DNA of 12,807 bases from Brevundimonas sp. UBA4609. Lineage in GTDB: Bacteria > Pseudomonadota > Alphaproteobacteria > Caulobacterales > Caulobacteraceae. The notes under the pieces were generated by a model, which ran no database searches, was not told the origin of the DNA, and was given only the letters and a program-made list of their open reading frames with translations. This document shows, piece by piece, positions 1 through 7,116 of this stretch. The stretch spans positions 1 to 12,807 of the forward strand of contig DGIZ01000017.1 of NCBI GenBank assembly GCA_002386585.1. Direction: 5' to 3'. Both the position numbers and the translations under genes were made by a program. Positions within the stretch are counted from its first letter, which is position 1, and each line of letters starts with the position of its first letter.

Positions 1-2
1 CG

Positions 3-635
3 TCCGCGCGCGCCGCCTTGACCCGTTGGACCGGCGACCCGGCGCCGACCACGGACGGCGCGCCGCCGTCAGATGCGCCGGACCCGGAGGTCCTGCGCAT
101 CGGCCTCGAGGCCCTGCCCATGCTGAAGGCTTACGCGGCCGAGGATCGGCGGGCTCAGGCCGAACTCGACCTGGCGCGGGCCGGACGGCGCCCGGACTGG
201 TCGGTCGAGGCCAGCTATCAGCGCCGCGATCCCGCGTTCGGCGACATGGTCTCGGTGGGCGCCAGCGTGCGTCTGCCGCTGTTTCAGGGGCAGCGCCAGG
301 AGCCTTTGATCGCCGCGCGGTCGGCCGACGCGCGCAGGGTGGGAGCCGAGCGTGCGGCGGTGCGACGTCAGCTGGAGGCGGACCTCCAGCGCGATCTGGC
401 CCAACACGCCACGGACCACGATCAGTGGATCCGGGCGCGTGACATCGTCCTGCCGGCCGTCGTGCAACAGTCCGACCTGGAGACCGCCGCCTATGCCGCC
501 GGTCGGATCGGGATCGTTGAAATCGTCCAGGCCTTCACCGCCGTGGCCAACGCCCGGCTGGATGCGCTGGACAAGGAGGCGGCGCTGAGGCGTCACGCTG
601 CCGAAATCACTCTGACCTATGGGAGCGACCGATGA
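3..635 (+). CDS. cusC: CusC/CzcC-type outer-membrane efflux protein, 3' part only
   Basis: The reading frame is open from the left edge with no stop, so this is the C-terminal part (about 210 codons) of a TolC-family outer-membrane factor; the start lies outside the window. Such proteins form the trimeric channel that completes a heavy-metal RND pump. The segment GASVRLPLFQGQRQEP (about 264-305) is the typical second-half strand and turn of these proteins, where a strand leads into a long charged helix rich in Ala, Arg and Glu. The later YAAGRIGIVEIVQAF segment matches the usual helix near the C-terminus. The TGA stop overlaps the ATG of the adaptor gene as ATGA, so the two are translationally coupled. 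Family assignment is firm; the cusC name rests mainly on the neighbouring cusBAF genes. An in-frame TTG at 18 is not a credible start. Confidence 0.88.
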   Translation, partial: SARAALTRWTGDPAPTTDGAPPSDAPDPEVLRIGLEALPMLKAYAAEDRRAQAELDLARAGRRPDWSVEASYQRRDPAFGDMVSVGASVRLPLFQGQRQEPLIAARSADARRVGAERAAVRRQLEADLQRDLAQHATDHDQWIRARDIVLPAVVQQSDLETAAYAAGRIGIVEIVQAFTAVANARLDALDKEAALRRHAAEITLTYGSDR

Positions 636-1918
636 GCGGGTTCAGCTACAATCGTCTCGGCGTCGCCCTGGGCGCTCTGGTGCTGGTAGGAATCGGCGTC
701 GGCGCCGGGGTGGTGATTGGTCAGCGATCCGGCGACGCGGGCGTCCCTTCCGCTGACGGGGCAGGGGACCGCAAGGTCCTCTACTATTATGACCCGATGT
801 ATCCGGACCAAAAGTTCGACAAGCCGGGACCGTCGCCCTTCATGGACATGGCCTTGGTCGCCAAATACGCCGACGAGGGCGATACTGGCCCCTCGTCCAG
901 CGGCGTGCGCATCGACCCGGCCCTGACCCAGAACCTTGGGGTTCGGTTCGCGACGGCGCGCATGGGAACCCTGGGCGGGGATCTGACCGCCACGGCCGTG
1001 ATCGATTACAATCAGCGGGACGTGGCGATCGTGCAGTCGCGAGCCGACGGCTTCGTGCAGCGGGTCTATGGGCGTGCGCCCGGCGATGTCGTCGCTGCGG
1101 GCGCGCCCTTGGTCGATCTGCTGGTCCCGAGCTGGGGCGGGGCCCAGACGGAATATCTGGCGGTGCGGCGCACCGGCGACGCCGCGCTGACCCAGGCCGC
1201 GCGGCGTCGGCTGGTGTTGATGGGGATGTCCGACGGCCTGATCGCCGCGGTCGAACGCAGCGGGCGGCCGCGCGACACGATCACCATCGCCAGCCCGACG
1301 GCCGGCGCCATCCGCACCCTGGCGGTCCGGTCCGGCATGAGCGTCACGCAAGGCGCTACCCTGGCCGAGATCAGCGGCCTGTCGACCGTCTGGCTCAACG
1401 CAGCCATCCCCGAGGCCCTTGCCGGACAACTAAGGGTCGGACAGTCGGTCGAAGCGACCTTGTCGGCCTTTCCATCCGAACGGTTCACCGGCCGCCTGAG
1501 CGCCCTGTTGCCGGAGGTGTCGGGCGACAGCCGCACCCTCACAGGTCGGATCGAATTGGCGAACCGGGGCGGACGCCTGCGGCCGGGCATGTTCGGCCGG
1601 GTTGTTTTCGGCGGGGCGACGACGCTGGCGCTTCTGGTGCCGTCCGAGGCGGTCATCCGCACCGGCCAGCGCGACATCGTCATGCTGGCCCTGCCCGAGG
1701 GCCGGTATCAGCCGGCCCAGGTCCGCATCGGACGCGAGAGCGGCGGTCGGACGGAGATCCTGGCGGGCCTGCGCGCTGGCGAGAAGATCATCGCCTCCGG
1801 CCAGTACCTGATCGATTCCGAGGCCAGCCTGACGGGCGTAGAGGCGCGGCCTATCGATGGCGCCGCGCTCCCGGCGGCTTCGGTCGCCGTGACAGCCAAG
1901 AAGGAGGTCGGTCAATGA
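632..1918 (+). CDS. cusB: CusB-type RND periplasmic adaptor (Cu/Ag efflux)
   Basis: 428-residue membrane fusion protein that bridges the inner-membrane pump and the outer-membrane channel. Residues 8-30 form one hydrophobic anchor. Residues 49-80 form the heavy-metal-binding domain seen in CusB (YDPMYP ... FDKPG ... SPFMDM). Its methionines M56, M71 and M73 have the same 15 and 2 spacing as M49, M64 and M66 of E. coli CusB, which bind Cu(I)/Ag(I). Barrel-sandwich, helical hairpin and beta-barrel regions follow ([54 protein letters not shown]). The start is supported by GGGAG at 621-625, six bases before the ATG, and by the ATGA overlap with the upstream gene. It also ends in an ATGA overlap with cusA. 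The binding domain and neighbours argue for copper/silver rather than Co/Zn/Cd (CzcB). Confidence 0.95.
   Translation: MSGFSYNRLGVALGALVLVGIGVGAGVVIGQRSGDAGVPSADGAGDRKVLYYYDPMYPDQKFDKPGPSPFMDMALVAKYADEGDTGPSSSGVRIDPALTQNLGVRFATARMGTLGGDLTATAVIDYNQRDVAIVQSRADGFVQRVYGRAPGDVVAAGAPLVDLLVPSWGGAQTEYLAVRRTGDAALTQAARRRLVLMGMSDGLIAAVERSGRPRDTITIASPTAGAIRTLAVRSGMSVTQGATLAEISGLSTVWLNAAIPEALAGQLRVGQSVEATLSAFPSERFTGRLSALLPEVSGDSRTLTGRIELANRGGRLRPGMFGRVVFGGATTLALLVPSEAVIRTGQRDIVMLALPEGRYQPAQVRIGRESGGRTEILAGLRAGEKIIASGQYLIDSEASLTGVEARPIDGAALPAASVAVTAKKEVGQ
1901..1908 (+). promoter_or_regulatory. Strong ribosome binding site of cusA
   Basis: AAGGAGGT is a full match to the anti-Shine-Dalgarno complement. 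It lies six bases before the cusA ATG, inside the last codons of cusB. It suggests that cusA is translated efficiently on its own as well as by coupling through the ATGA overlap. Confidence 0.8.
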
Positions 1919-4900
1919 TCGCCGGCGTAATCAGAGCCTCCGTGAAGGGGCGGGTCTTCGTCCTGATGGCGGCGCTGGCGCTGCTGGTCGCAGGACTCTG
2001 GGCGGTCAGGAACACCTCGGTTGACGCCCTGCCGGACCTGTCGGATGTCCAGGTTATCATTCGCACCAGCTACCCCGGCCAGGCGCCGCAGATCGTCGAG
2101 AACCAGGTCACCTATCCTCTGGCGACCACCATGCTGTCGGTGCCGGGCGCCAAGACCGTGCGCGGCTATTCCTTCTTCGGCGACAGTTATGTCTATGTGC
2201 TGTTCGAGGATGGAACCGACCTCTACTGGGCCCGATCGCGGGTGCTGGAATACCTCAGCCAAATTCAGTCCAGGCTTCCCGATAGTGCGCGGCCAGCGCT
2301 GGGCCCTGACGCCACTGGCGTCGGCTGGATCTATGAATACGCCCTGGTCGACCGGACCGGGCGTCACGATTTGGCGCAACTGCGCAGCCTTCAGGACTGG
2401 TTCCTGCGCTATGAGCTCAAGACCGTGCCGGGGGTGGCCGAGGTCGCGGCCATCGGCGGCATGGTGCGGCAGTATCAGGTCGTGCTGGACCCGATCAAAC
2501 TGGCCGCCTACGGCGTCATGCACCAGCAGGCGGTCGAGGCCGTCCAGCGCGCCAACGGCGAAACGGGCGGCTCGGTGCTGGAGCTGGCCGAGGCCGAATA
2601 CATGGTCCGGGCCAACGGCTATCTGACCGATCTGGACGACTTCCGCGCCATACCGATCCGCACCGCAGCCGATGGCGTGCCCGTGACGCTGGGCGACGTG
2701 GCGACGATCCAGATCGGCCCGGAGATGCGGCGCAGCATCGCCGAGCTGAACGGCGAGGGCGAGGTGGCCGGCGGGGTGGTGGTGTTGCGCTCGGGCGAGA
2801 ACGCCCGGGCGACCATCAAGGCCGTGCGCGCCAAGCTCGAGATCCTGAAGGCGGGCCTGCCGCCGGGCGTGGAGGTCGTTACGACCTACGATCGTTCGCA
2901 ACTGATCGACCGCGCCGTCTCCAACCTCAGCCGCAAGCTGATCGAGGAGTTCATCATCGTCGCGCTCGTCTGCGGCCTGTTCCTGTGGCACGCGCGTTCA
3001 GCGCTCGTCGCCATCCTGACCCTGCCGCTGGGAGTGCTGGCGGCCTTTCTGCTGATGCACGCTCAGGGGGTGAACGCCGACATCATGTCCCTGGGCGGGA
3101 TCGCCATCGCCATCGGGGCCATGGTCGACGGGGCGATCGTCATGATCGAGAACGCCCACAAACGTATCGAACGATGGGAGCACGACCATCCCGACGAGAA
3201 ATTGGTCGGCGAGGCGCGCTGGACGGTCATCACCGAGGCGGCTGCCGAGGTCGGTCCGGCGCTGTTTCTAAGCCTCGTGATCATCACCCTGTCGTTCGTG
3301 CCGGTTTTTTCGCTCCAGGCGCAGGAGGGGAGGATGTTCTCGCCGCTCGCCTTCACCAAGAGCTACGCCATGGCGGCGGCGGCCATCCTGTCCATCACTC
3401 TGGTTCCCGTACTGATGGGATATCTGATCCGGGGGCGAATACCCGCCGAGCAGAGCAATCCGATCAACCGTTGGCTGACGCGGCTCTATCGTCATCCGCT
3501 GGACTGGGTGCTGAAGCGGCCAAGGGCCACCCTGGTCATCGCAGTCCTCGCATTCGCCACCACCGCCTGGCCCTTGAGCCAGCTGGGCGGTGAGTTCCTG
3601 CCGCCGATGGACGAGGGCGACCTGCTCTATATGCCCACGGCCCTGCCGGGACTGTCGGCCGCCAAGGCCGCTGAGCTTTTGCAGCAGACGGACCGGATGA
3701 TTCTTTCTGTCCCCGAGGTCGAGACTGTGTTCGGCAAGGCGGGGCGGGCGGAGACCGCGACCGACGCCGCGCCGCTGGAAATGTTCGAAACCACGATCCA
3801 GTTCAAGCCGCGCGACCAGTGGCGGCCCGGCATGACGCCGGAGAAACTGGTCGAGGAATTGGACCGCGTCGTGCGCGCGCCGGGCCTGGCCAATCTCTGG
3901 GTGCCGCCGATCCGCAACCGCATCGACATGCTGGCGACCGGGATCAAGAGCCCGATCGGGGTCAAGGTCTCCGGGGCCGACCTGGCCGAGATCGACCGCA
4001 TCGGCGGCGAGGTGGCGAAGGTCGCCAAGACCGTGCCGGGCGTCACCTCGGCCCTGGCTGAGAGGCTGACCGGGGGGCGCTATGTCGATATCGACATCGA
4101 CCGTCAGGCGGCGGGCCGATACGGGCTGAACATCGCCGATGTCCAGTCGATCGTGTCCGGCGCCATCGGCGGCGAGACGATCGGCCAGACGGTCGAGGGC
4201 CTGGCCCGCTATCCGATCAATGTGCGCTATCCGCGCGAACTTCGCGACGATCTTGAGCAACTGAGGGCGCTGCCTATCCTGACGCCGTCGGGTCAGCAGA
4301 TCACCCTGGGCACGGTCGCGAAACTCGAGATCGCCGACGGACCGCCCATGCTGAAGTCCGAGAATGGCCGCCCCTCGACCTGGGTCTATGTCGACGTGCG
4401 GGGGCGCGATCTAGCGTCTGTCGTCACCGACCTGCAAGAGGTCGTGGCCAGAGACGTGCCTTTGAGCCAGGGCGTCGTCATCGCCTATTCGGGGCAGTAC
4501 GAGTATCTGGAGCGGGCGGCGAACCGGCTCAAGATCGTGGCGCCGGTCACGCTCGTGATCATCTTCATCCTGCTTTACCTGACGTTCGGTCGTTTCGACG
4601 AGGCCTTGCTTATCATGGCGACCTTGCCCTTCGCCCTGACCGGCGGAATCTGGATGCTCTACCTTCTAGGCTATCACCAGTCGGTGGCGACCGGCGTCGG
4701 ATTCATCGCCCTGGCGGGCCTTTCGGCCGAGTTCGGCGTGGTGATGCTCATCTACCTCAAGCATGCGTTGAGGGATCGGGGACCGAACCCCGATCGCGAT
4801 CAGGTGGAGGCGGCGGTCCGGGAAGGCGCGCTGCTTCGGGTGCGCCCCAAGGCCATGACCGTCGCCGTCATCATCGCCGGCCTGTTGCCGATCCTGATCG

Positions 4901-5064
4901 GCCACGGCGCCGGCTCCGAGGTGATGAGCCGCATCGCCGCGCCGGTCATCGGCGGCATGCTGACTGCGCCATTGCTGTCCATGCTGGTGATACCAGCCGG
5001 ATACCTCCTGCTCCGCCGTCGCAAACTTCCAACCCCCACGTCCAACCCTGGAGACTTCAAATGA
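1915..5064 (+). CDS. cusA: CusA-type heavy-metal RND transporter (Cu/Ag efflux pump)
   Basis: 1049-residue inner-membrane proton/metal antiporter of the HME-RND family, close in length to E. coli CusA (about 1047). The three-methionine metal site is intact: M573 ([10 protein letters not shown]), M623 (APLEMFETT) and M672 (NRIDMLATG), at the same residue numbers as in E. coli CusA. The proton-relay residues are also present: D405 in TM4 ([14 protein letters not shown]), E939 in TM10 ([10 protein letters not shown]), and K979 (RVRPKAMTV), equivalent to E. coli K984. Long stretches match the Cus subfamily, such as [14 protein letters not shown] and [14 protein letters not shown]. Hydrophobic segments occur at about 14-32, 340-500, 535-555 and 870-1035, as expected for 12 helices. 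It lies between cusB and cusF with ATGA overlaps at both ends, so it belongs to one operon. Substrate Cu(I)/Ag(I) is inferred from the methionine triad. Confidence 0.97.
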   Translation: MIAGVIRASVKGRVFVLMAALALLVAGLWAVRNTSVDALPDLSDVQVIIRTSYPGQAPQIVENQVTYPLATTMLSVPGAKTVRGYSFFGDSYVYVLFEDGTDLYWARSRVLEYLSQIQSRLPDSARPALGPDATGVGWIYEYALVDRTGRHDLAQLRSLQDWFLRYELKTVPGVAEVAAIGGMVRQYQVVLDPIKLAAYGVMHQQAVEAVQRANGETGGSVLELAEAEYMVRANGYLTDLDDFRAIPIRTAADGVPVTLGDVATIQIGPEMRRSIAELNGEGEVAGGVVVLRSGENARATIKAVRAKLEILKAGLPPGVEVVTTYDRSQLIDRAVSNLSRKLIEEFIIVALVCGLFLWHARSALVAILTLPLGVLAAFLLMHAQGVNADIMSLGGIAIAIGAMVDGAIVMIENAHKRIERWEHDHPDEKLVGEARWTVITEAAAEVGPALFLSLVIITLSFVPVFSLQAQEGRMFSPLAFTKSYAMAAAAILSITLVPVLMGYLIRGRIPAEQSNPINRWLTRLYRHPLDWVLKRPRATLVIAVLAFATTAWPLSQLGGEFLPPMDEGDLLYMPTALPGLSAAKAAELLQQTDRMILSVPEVETVFGKAGRAETATDAAPLEMFETTIQFKPRDQWRPGMTPEKLVEELDRVVRAPGLANLWVPPIRNRIDMLATGIKSPIGVKVSGADLAEIDRIGGEVAKVAKTVPGVTSALAERLTGGRYVDIDIDRQAAGRYGLNIADVQSIVSGAIGGETIGQTVEGLARYPINVRYPRELRDDLEQLRALPILTPSGQQITLGTVAKLEIADGPPMLKSENGRPSTWVYVDVRGRDLASVVTDLQEVVARDVPLSQGVVIAYSGQYEYLERAANRLKIVAPVTLVIIFILLYLTFGRFDEALLIMATLPFALTGGIWMLYLLGYHQSVATGVGFIALAGLSAEFGVVMLIYLKHALRDRGPNPDRDQVEAAVREGALLRVRPKAMTVAVIIAGLLPILIGHGAGSEVMSRIAAPVIGGMLTAPLLSMLVIPAGYLLLRRRKLPTPTSNPGDFK

Positions 5065-5435
5065 AACACGCCCTCATTCTTTCGGCCGGTCTGGCCATCA
5101 GCCTGGCCGCCTGTGGCCAGAACACGGAACCCGCGCCGATCGAGGCGCCGGCCGCCGCTCCGGCGCCGAGCGGCGACATGGCCGCCATGCCCATGGCTTC
5201 GGCCGAGGCCGAAAAAACGGATGTCGGAACGGGTATGATCACGGCGATCGATGCGGCGAAGGGCGCCATCATGATCGATCATGATCCGATGCCGGGCATT
5301 GGCTGGCCCGCCATGAGCATGCGTTTCAAGGCAGGCCCGACGGTCATTGAGAAGGCTAAGGTCGGTGAGCGCGTCCAGTTCGACGTGACGGTGCGAGGTC
5401 GAGAATCCGAAGTGACTGCGATCCGGCCTGAATAG
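5061..5435 (+). CDS. cusF: CusF-like copper-binding lipoprotein
   Basis: 124-residue periplasmic copper/silver chaperone thought to hand metal to CusB/CusA. The N-terminus is a lipoprotein signal with lipobox LAAC, predicted to be lipidated at C18. That differs from E. coli CusF, which is a soluble secreted protein. An Ala/Pro/Met-rich linker (about 20-52) precedes the CusF_Ec beta-barrel domain. The metal site is complete: H74, W82, M85 and M87 in a [14 protein letters not shown] segment, with the same spacing as H36, W44, M47 and M49 of E. coli CusF, including the tryptophan that caps Cu(I) by a cation-pi contact. The start overlaps the cusA stop as ATGA and has GGAG seven bases upstream. 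It is the last gene of the operon, followed by a hairpin at 5513. Identity is well supported; lipid anchoring is a prediction from the lipobox. Confidence 0.93.
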   Translation: MKHALILSAGLAISLAACGQNTEPAPIEAPAAAPAPSGDMAAMPMASAEAEKTDVGTGMITAIDAAKGAIMIDHDPMPGIGWPAMSMRFKAGPTVIEKAKVGERVQFDVTVRGRESEVTAIRPE

Positions 5436-5512
5436 GTCGGTCATCCCGACAAGGCGGGACCGGACGCTGGCCGAAGTTGACGCCTTTTCTGGTCTACGCC
5501 GAGCGTAAAATG

Positions 5513-5544
5513 AGAGGCCCCGCCGCATAGTCGGCGGGGCCTCT
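5513..5544. terminator. Bidirectional hairpin terminator between convergent genes
   Basis: A perfect 13-bp GC-rich inverted repeat (arms 5513-5525 and 5532-5544) encloses the six-base loop CATAGT. It lies between the cusF stop and the stop of the convergent DUF411 gene. Reading on the minus strand, the stem is followed by CATTTTAC, a short T run suited to intrinsic termination of the minus-strand pair. On the plus strand the downstream sequence GCCTTGTT is a weaker T tract. It probably serves both operons. Confidence 0.8.
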
Positions 5545-5550
5545 GCCTTG

Positions 5551-6039
5551 TTAGCGAGGAACCAGAGCTGCGCCTTCGAAGGTCATGAAGCGGGCGGGCT
5601 GGCCCGCGCCGAAGCGCATGACATCATAACGTTCGGGGGCGTAACCGGGGGCCTCCATGCCGGGCGAGCCGGTGGGCATGCCGCCGACGCCGATGCCGCG
5701 CGATGCGCCGGGCGATTTCAGGAAGGCGTTGACGGCGGCGGCGGGGACGTGGCCCTCGATCACCTTGCCGTCGACGACGGCCGTGTGGCAGCTCCAGAGG
5801 GCTTCCGGCACGCCGAGGCGGGCCTTCACCGGCGCAAGGTCGTCAGTGGGGACGACGCTGATCGTGTAGCCGGCCTTGCGCATATGCTCGACCCAGCCGC
5901 CGCAGCAGCCGCAGGAATCGCTCTTGTAGACGGTCATGTCCGAGGCCTGGGCCACGGTGGGCAGACCGTTCAGCAGGAAGCCCGCGCCGCCGAGGATAGC
6001 GACGCCGGCGGCGAGGGCGGAAAGCTTGAACTTGTTCAT
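5551..6039 (-). CDS. copG: DUF411 / CopG-like periplasmic copper-binding protein
   Basis: 162-residue protein of the DUF411 family, whose members include CopG of copper-resistance clusters. An N-terminal hydrophobic signal (about 5-32, ending VAQA) suggests export to the periplasm. The domain starts MTVYKSDSCGCCGGW, with C43, C45 and C46, and continues with W82-S-C84-H85 and H97 in GHVP. Cysteines and histidines at these places are the expected copper ligands of the family. The C-terminal part includes GVGGMPTGSPGME and YDVMRF, typical of DUF411. It lies two bases downstream of the HMA gene stop, with GAGG about ten bases before its ATG, so the two form one operon under the MerR-type promoter at 6301-6331. 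The exact biochemical role (metal cluster binding, possible thioredoxin-like redox activity) is not settled by sequence. The name copG is by family resemblance. Confidence 0.88.
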   Translation of the reverse strand: MNKFKLSALAAGVAILGGAGFLLNGLPTVAQASDMTVYKSDSCGCCGGWVEHMRKAGYTISVVPTDDLAPVKARLGVPEALWSCHTAVVDGKVIEGHVPAAAVNAFLKSPGASRGIGVGGMPTGSPGMEAPGYAPERYDVMRFGAGQPARFMTFEGAALVPR

Positions 6040-6041
6040 GG

Positions 6042-6269
6042 TCAGGCGGCCTCGGCCGGATAGCCGGCGGCGGCAAGCGCGCTCAGCAGGGTCGGGCGGT
6101 CGGCGTCGGTCGTCACTTCGACGCGACGGGCCTCGATGTCGGCGGTGATCCGGGCCGAGGCGTCCACGGCGTGAATGGCCTTCTCGACGCTAGCGACGCA
6201 GCCGCCGCAACGGATCTTGGGGATGTCGAGCACCTGTAGATCGGTAGCCCCGGGAACATGGGCGGACAT
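6042..6269 (-). CDS. Small HMA-domain copper chaperone (CopZ-like)
   Basis: 75-residue single-domain heavy-metal-associated protein with the ferredoxin-like pattern: PKIRCGGC, then VASVEKAIHAV, ITADIEARRVEVTT and LLSALAAAGYPAEAA. C21 and C24 form the CxxC site for Cu(I). The Met normally two residues before the first Cys (MxCxxC) is Ile here (IRCGGC). The frame extends upstream to an ATG at 6344, but the start at 6269 is preferred: GAAAGG (6277-6282) lies seven bases before it, the extra residues do not resemble the family, and the upstream start lies beyond the promoter. No signal peptide is seen, so it should act in the cytosol. It is first in a two-gene operon with the DUF411 gene. CopZ-like is the best guess; a mercury role is less likely given the copper context. 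Confidence 0.85.
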   Translation of the reverse strand: MSAHVPGATDLQVLDIPKIRCGGCVASVEKAIHAVDASARITADIEARRVEVTTDADRPTLLSALAAAGYPAEAA

Positions 6270-6300
6270 GGGCGAACCTTTCAATAATGGACGCCAGTCG

Positions 6301-6331
6301 GTTCTAATCCTTACCCTAATGGGAAGGTCAA
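6301..6331 (-). promoter_or_regulatory. MerR/CueR-type promoter with 19-bp spacer
   Basis: On the minus strand the -35 TTGACC (6331-6326) and the -10 TAGAAC (6306-6301) are separated by exactly 19 bases. That is the over-long spacing typical of promoters untwisted by MerR-family activators. The spacer holds an imperfect dyad read as CCTTaCC...GGgAAGG on the plus strand (6309-6327), closely like the ACCTTCC/GGAAGGT boxes of CueR and related copper regulators. The HMA gene ATG is 31 bases beyond the -10, leaving a short leader with its ribosome site. Copper-responsive activation by a CueR-like protein is inferred; no such gene lies in the window. Confidence 0.8.
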
Positions 6332-6412
6332 CGGCTGGAACCATGGTTTTCTGTATGGGTTAGCTGGGTGGCCCTGATGCGCGCGTGCGCAAGGGAAATC
6401 GAATTTTGGCGC

Positions 6413-6418
6413 AGGAAA
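6413..6418 (+). promoter_or_regulatory. Ribosome binding site fixing the GTG start of the DUF305 gene
   Basis: AGGAAA lies six bases before the GTG at 6425. No comparable site precedes the alternative in-frame GTG at 6368, so the site decides the start. Confidence 0.6.
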
Positions 6419-6424
6419 CGCGAC

Positions 6425-6871
6425 GTGAACAAGGGTCAATACCGGTCATTCGGGATCGAGCTGGTTCTCGATTTCATCGTCATGTATCTCGTCATGTATA
6501 CAATGATCGCCACGCTGGATCATTTCCATCTTAACCTCAACAACGTCTACATGACGCTCATGATGGTCACTCCCATGGCGACCCTCATGCTCTGGTTCAT
6601 GCGGTCCATGTACCCCTCGCGAAAGCTGAATCTGGCGATCGTCGGTGGTGCTGCGGCGGTGTTCACCCTCGCTTTCGTCGGCATGCGGACCCAGGCCGGC
6701 GTGGGCGACAAGGAGTTCCTCCGGTCCATGATCCCGCATCATTCAGGCGCGATCCTGATGTGCGAGCAGGCCTCGATCCGCGATCCGGAGATCCTCGCGC
6801 TGTGCGATCGGATCATCCGGGCCCAGGACGATGAGATCGCTCAGATGCAGGCGATCTTGAAGCGCCTCTAA
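6425..6871 (+). CDS. Membrane-anchored DUF305 protein
   Basis: 148-residue protein with three predicted membrane helices (about 10-30, 41-60 and 68-88) and a C-terminal DUF305 domain. The domain has the hallmark MIPHHSGAILMCEQA motif with H105 and H106, followed by a helix ending DEIAQMQAILKRL. DUF305 domains are ferritin-like helical modules often found beside copper genes; their biochemical function is unknown. The first part (ELVLDFIVMYLVMYTMIATLDHFHLNLNNVYM) resembles a membrane subfamily common near cop genes. The start chosen is GTG at 6425 because AGGAAA (6413-6418) sits six bases upstream and homologues begin just before YR.F. A GTG at 6368 in the same frame would add 19 charged residues with no ribosome site. 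It lies between the divergent HMA operon and copA and may have its own promoter. Confidence 0.85.
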   Translation: MNKGQYRSFGIELVLDFIVMYLVMYTMIATLDHFHLNLNNVYMTLMMVTPMATLMLWFMRSMYPSRKLNLAIVGGAAAVFTLAFVGMRTQAGVGDKEFLRSMIPHHSGAILMCEQASIRDPEILALCDRIIRAQDDEIAQMQAILKRL

Positions 6872-7096
6872 GCGGCTGTGTTCGTCGTCGAGAAGGGGCA
6901 GCGACGTTCCTGACACGGGTCGTCCCAATGACTTCGGCGCATGGATGCTCCGGCGTCTTCACATATGATCGCCTTGAGTTCTCCAGAAGCGAACTTCGCA
7001 CTCGCTTGTGTGGCGACCTGTCGCAAGGGATGGCGCGTGCGGGTGCGTAATACCCTGTGAAGCTCACGCCGAAGTCGTCGGTCGTGAAGTGCGTTC
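6872..7096. other. Intergenic region upstream of copA, no gene seen
   Basis: This gap between the DUF305 gene and copA holds no convincing gene. Short open frames on the minus strand have no recognisable family features and no ribosome site. It probably carries the copA promoter. Two short palindromes stand out: GCGAA-C-TTCGC (6989-6999) and GCGAC-CT-GTCGC (7013-7024). I could not identify a canonical -35/-10 pair or a CueR-like dyad here. Confidence 0.4.
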
Positions 7097-7104
7097 AAGG
7101 AAGG
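7097..7104 (+). promoter_or_regulatory. Ribosome binding site of copA
   Basis: AAGGAAGG is the only strong purine-rich site near the start of copA. It lies 12 bases before the preferred ATG at 7117 and directly abuts the ATG at 7105, which is too close to be used. It lies downstream of the GTG at 7057, which argues against that longer start. Confidence 0.55.
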
Positions 7105-7116
7105 ATGATCCATCAT

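Noticed and set aside
1912..4260. Long minus-strand open frames opposite cusA
   Set aside because: Same codon-bias shadow effect; cusA on the plus strand has intact catalytic motifs throughout.
6813..7116. Two overlapping minus-strand open frames upstream of copA
   Set aside because: No family resemblance and no ribosome site; they overlap the end of the DUF305 gene and the start of copA.
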